This document shows positions 63,343 to 64,000 of a stretch of 64,000 nt of DNA, in pieces. The notes beneath the pieces are model-generated. The model was not told the origin of the DNA and searched no databases. It saw nothing but the letters and a program-made list of their open reading frames with translations. Position numbers and translations under genes: made by a program. Source of the stretch: Dermatophagoides farinae (taxonomy: Eukaryota > Arthropoda > Arachnida > Sarcoptiformes > Pyroglyphidae). Each line of letters starts with the position of its first letter. The first letter of the stretch is position 1. The stretch lies in NCBI RefSeq assembly GCF_024713945.1, contig NC_134677.1, positions 6,079,001-6,143,000 on the forward strand, in the 5' to 3' direction.

Positions 63343-63954
63343 TCATCGATTAACCGATTGTTTTCGTAGTTTAAAATCTAATTCAACCAATTGTTTAAGA
63401 AAGCCTTCATTAGGATAAACACGTCTATTTTGTTTAACTATTTTGATAGCATCTTCAATGGTCATTGAATGTTGTTTCATGAGATATGCAATCGTAATTG
63501 TTGCCGAACGACTAATGCCCGCCAAACAATGTATTAGAATTTTACCACCATTTTTCATGGCATCGTCGATGAATTCAATTGATTCGTCGAAATAACGTGC
63601 AATGTTTTCCGTACAAATATCATCCAGTTCTAGCCCTTTGAATTTGATTTTGTAATCTTGATAATATTCCTGGTCAAATTTCATGTCATTATATGTCAAA
63701 CAATGATTAAGAGCACAATTCAAGACATGAGTAACGCCAATATCTTTCAAAAACGGTTTAGATCGAGCAGCATATCTGTTATGAAATCGATTTATATTAA
63801 TATTATGCACAGGAATGTTAAGCAAAAGAACTTACATGTTTCCAATAATAATATTGGGAAAAACTTCATGACAGTCGATGAAATTTTTATACGTGCTGAA
63901 GCTATCTGTATTACGCCATTTATCTGCTTTTGGAATATACCGCTCATCAGTCAT
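63343..63954 (-). CDS. Atypical dual-specificity phosphatase (DUSP3/VHR-like)
   Basis: Predicted 183 residues in two exons (63954-63836, 63775-63343; phase 2, 60-base intron). The catalytic P-loop is HCLAGISRS with nucleophile Cys near residue 123, followed by the conserved AYLM and a NRRVYPNEGFLKQL element. The general-acid Asp lies in LELDD near residue 91. The N-terminal part EVFPNIIIGNIYAARSKPFL and DIGVTHVLNCALN matches the start of the DUSP fold. There is no CH2/MAP-kinase-binding domain, so it belongs with the small atypical DUSPs (DUSP3/13/26/27 type), which dephosphorylate MAP kinases and other targets. Further 5' sequence runs to the window edge. Confidence 0.88.
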
Positions 63955-64000
63955 AGTTGATCGTAAAATATTTTCGACGTGAAATAATTTTTGTTTAAAA

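Overview
The window is animal nuclear DNA. It is very AT-rich, full of mono-, di- and trinucleotide microsatellites, with compact genes whose introns are mostly 60-100 bases, GT-AG, with weak pyrimidine tracts. Protein content (Hmx homeobox, Timeless, NUP93, NAA15, MARCHF6, DENND4/Crag, SHCBP1/nessun dorma) is clearly metazoan. The base composition, gene density and intron size resemble an acariform (dust/scab-type) mite, but that assignment is an inference. No prokaryotic, viral or organellar segment was recognised.

Layout. (1) 1-12,662: a long stretch without a recognisable gene, upstream of the homeobox gene. (2) 12,663-15,507 (+): five-exon Hmx with eh1 motif and complete homeodomain. (3) 16,586-17,302: a fold-back element with about 300-base inverted arms bounded by TTAA. 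(4) 17,408-20,619 (-): Timeless, divergent from RNF146 (20,886-21,428, +) across 266 bases that hold an E2F-type site. (5) 21,846-25,050 (-): MARCHF6/Doa10 ER ubiquitin ligase. (6) 26,636-29,614 (-): NAA15. (7) 30,332-33,232 (-): NUP93, which carries an apparent one-base frameshift, divergent from an SHCBP1/nessun dorma homologue (33,431-34,849, +) across 198 bases with E2F-like and Myb-like motifs. (8) 35,158-37,180 (-): DOMON-SEA membrane protein with a GC-AG intron. (9) 37,181-41,377: gene-poor. (10) 41,378-45,721 (-): JmjC/cupin-type membrane protein with a 3.1-kb intron splitting its metal motif; then SMIM13-like (46,284-46,579, -) and TCAIM (47,057-48,758, -). (11) 50,072-51,139 (+): RILP-like protein; 52,070-57,047 (+): DENND4/Crag. 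(12) 57,287-59,382 (+): two unrecognised tandem genes that share a short motif and have strongly basic tails. (13) 60,740-62,988 (+): CUB/LDLa receptor of the LRP3/10/12 type, convergent with an atypical dual-specificity phosphatase (63,343-63,954, -).

Functional threads: most genes are housekeeping and the order does not look like a pathway cluster. Two ubiquitin ligases (RNF146, MARCHF6) are neighbours, as are two Rab-pathway genes (RILP-like, DENND4). The best candidates for something undescribed are the tandem basic-tail pair at 57-59 kb and the TTAA fold-back element. Exon boundaries were read by eye and checked by reading-phase arithmetic; no search or alignment program was run.
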